DNA from: Candidatus Sabulitectum sp.
GTDB taxonomy: Bacteria > Fermentibacterota > Fermentibacteria > Fermentibacterales > JCC-6
NCBI GenBank assembly: GCA_021107435.1
Contig: JAIOSV010000077.1
Coordinates: 1-48,626 of the forward strand
Direction: 5' to 3'
DNA length: 48,626 nucleotides
Part shown: positions 48,538 to 48,626 of the stretch, piece after piece
How positions within the stretch are numbered: position 1 is the first letter of the stretch
Layout: each line of letters opens with the position of its first letter
Notes under the pieces: model-generated
Databases searched by the model: none
The model's input: the letters and a program-made list of their open reading frames with translations, nothing else
What the model was told of the DNA's origin: nothing
Position numbers and translations under genes: made by a program

Positions 48538-48626
48538 AGAGTTCCTTTCGAAAAGTAATTACTGCATGTTCACCATGGTTGTACTATGAACAATGAAGAA
48601 GGTTCCTTCAAGTGTTGCGTAACTAG

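Noticed and set aside
1..48626. CRISPR arrays, rRNA, riboswitches
   Set aside because: No spaced repeat array, rRNA core sequence or known riboswitch core was recognised by eye; a computational screen was not possible.

Overview
The window looks like a chromosomal segment of an anaerobic, diderm, uncultured-type bacterium. Evidence for an outer membrane: several lipoproteins, small beta-barrel proteins ending in aromatic or beta-strand residues, and a type IV pilus secretin. Evidence for anaerobic fermentation: a [FeFe]-hydrogenase maturase (HydE). The mix of a C25 (gingipain-type) peptidase with a C-terminal sorting domain, an exported tricorn-like protease, beta-propeller lipoproteins and FCB-style barrels suggests a lineage near Fermentibacterota (Hyd24-12/Aegiribacteria) or another FCB-related candidate phylum. 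This assignment is inference from gene content, not a database match.

Layout. 1-340: the 3' end of an IS630-type transposase and a tRNA 3'-end-like remnant. 341-5135: hydE (minus), then a plus-strand run of a CPA2 cation/proton antiporter, an EIIA/P-II-like fusion and a divergent SHMT, closed by a strong terminator. 5155-10471: a barrel protein, a frameshifted NAD-epimerase, a YdeI-like protein, two secreted or lipid-anchored proteins of unknown role, and a REC-GGDEF protein. 10586-13534: a zinc/manganese uptake operon (Fur-family regulator, znuA, znuC, znuB) with a 21-bp palindrome upstream. 13574-15131: a broken DUF4143 ATPase remnant, a TonB-like periplasmic protein, and rpsD with its promoter and leader. 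15188-24913: C25 peptidase, HD phosphohydrolase, isocitrate/isopropylmalate dehydrogenase, tricorn-like protease, methyltransferase, M23 endopeptidase and a primary-type sigma factor. 25052-27367: a plus-strand sugar operon (zinc-finger methyltransferase, degenerate nucleotidyltransferase, GmhA-like isomerase). 27368-29953: zinc-ribbon protein, aminotransferase, coaD, rsmD. 29968-35951: a type IV pilus alignment and secretin operon (pilM-pilN fusion, lipoprotein, pilO, a pilP-like fusion, pilQ). 36168-39979: a small unknown protein, glgC, a DUF2089/membrane/SHOCT-like operon, and an odd YchF-like protein. 39989-41817: a two-gene ATPase plus DUF4276 (TOPRIM-like) module, probably anti-phage. 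41966-48537: YihY, glmS, glmM, tRNA-Thr(CGT), a barrel protein, and the two subunits of an aconitase-family dehydratase.

How the genes work together. Amino-sugar supply (glmM-glmS, translationally coupled), glycogen precursor synthesis (glgC), coenzyme A (coaD) and rRNA modification (rsmD) are housekeeping. The pil operon should build the inner-membrane platform and the outer-membrane pore of a type IV pilus or type II-like machine, with two domain fusions and one extra lipoprotein. The most promising candidates for something undescribed are the modified pilus operon, the ATPase/DUF4276 module, the DUF2089 operon with its operator-like palindrome, the EIIA/P-II-like fusion beside an antiporter, and the YchF homologue without a canonical P-loop lysine. 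No CRISPR array, rRNA or complete mobile element was found. No homology search could be run, so family names rest on motif recognition.
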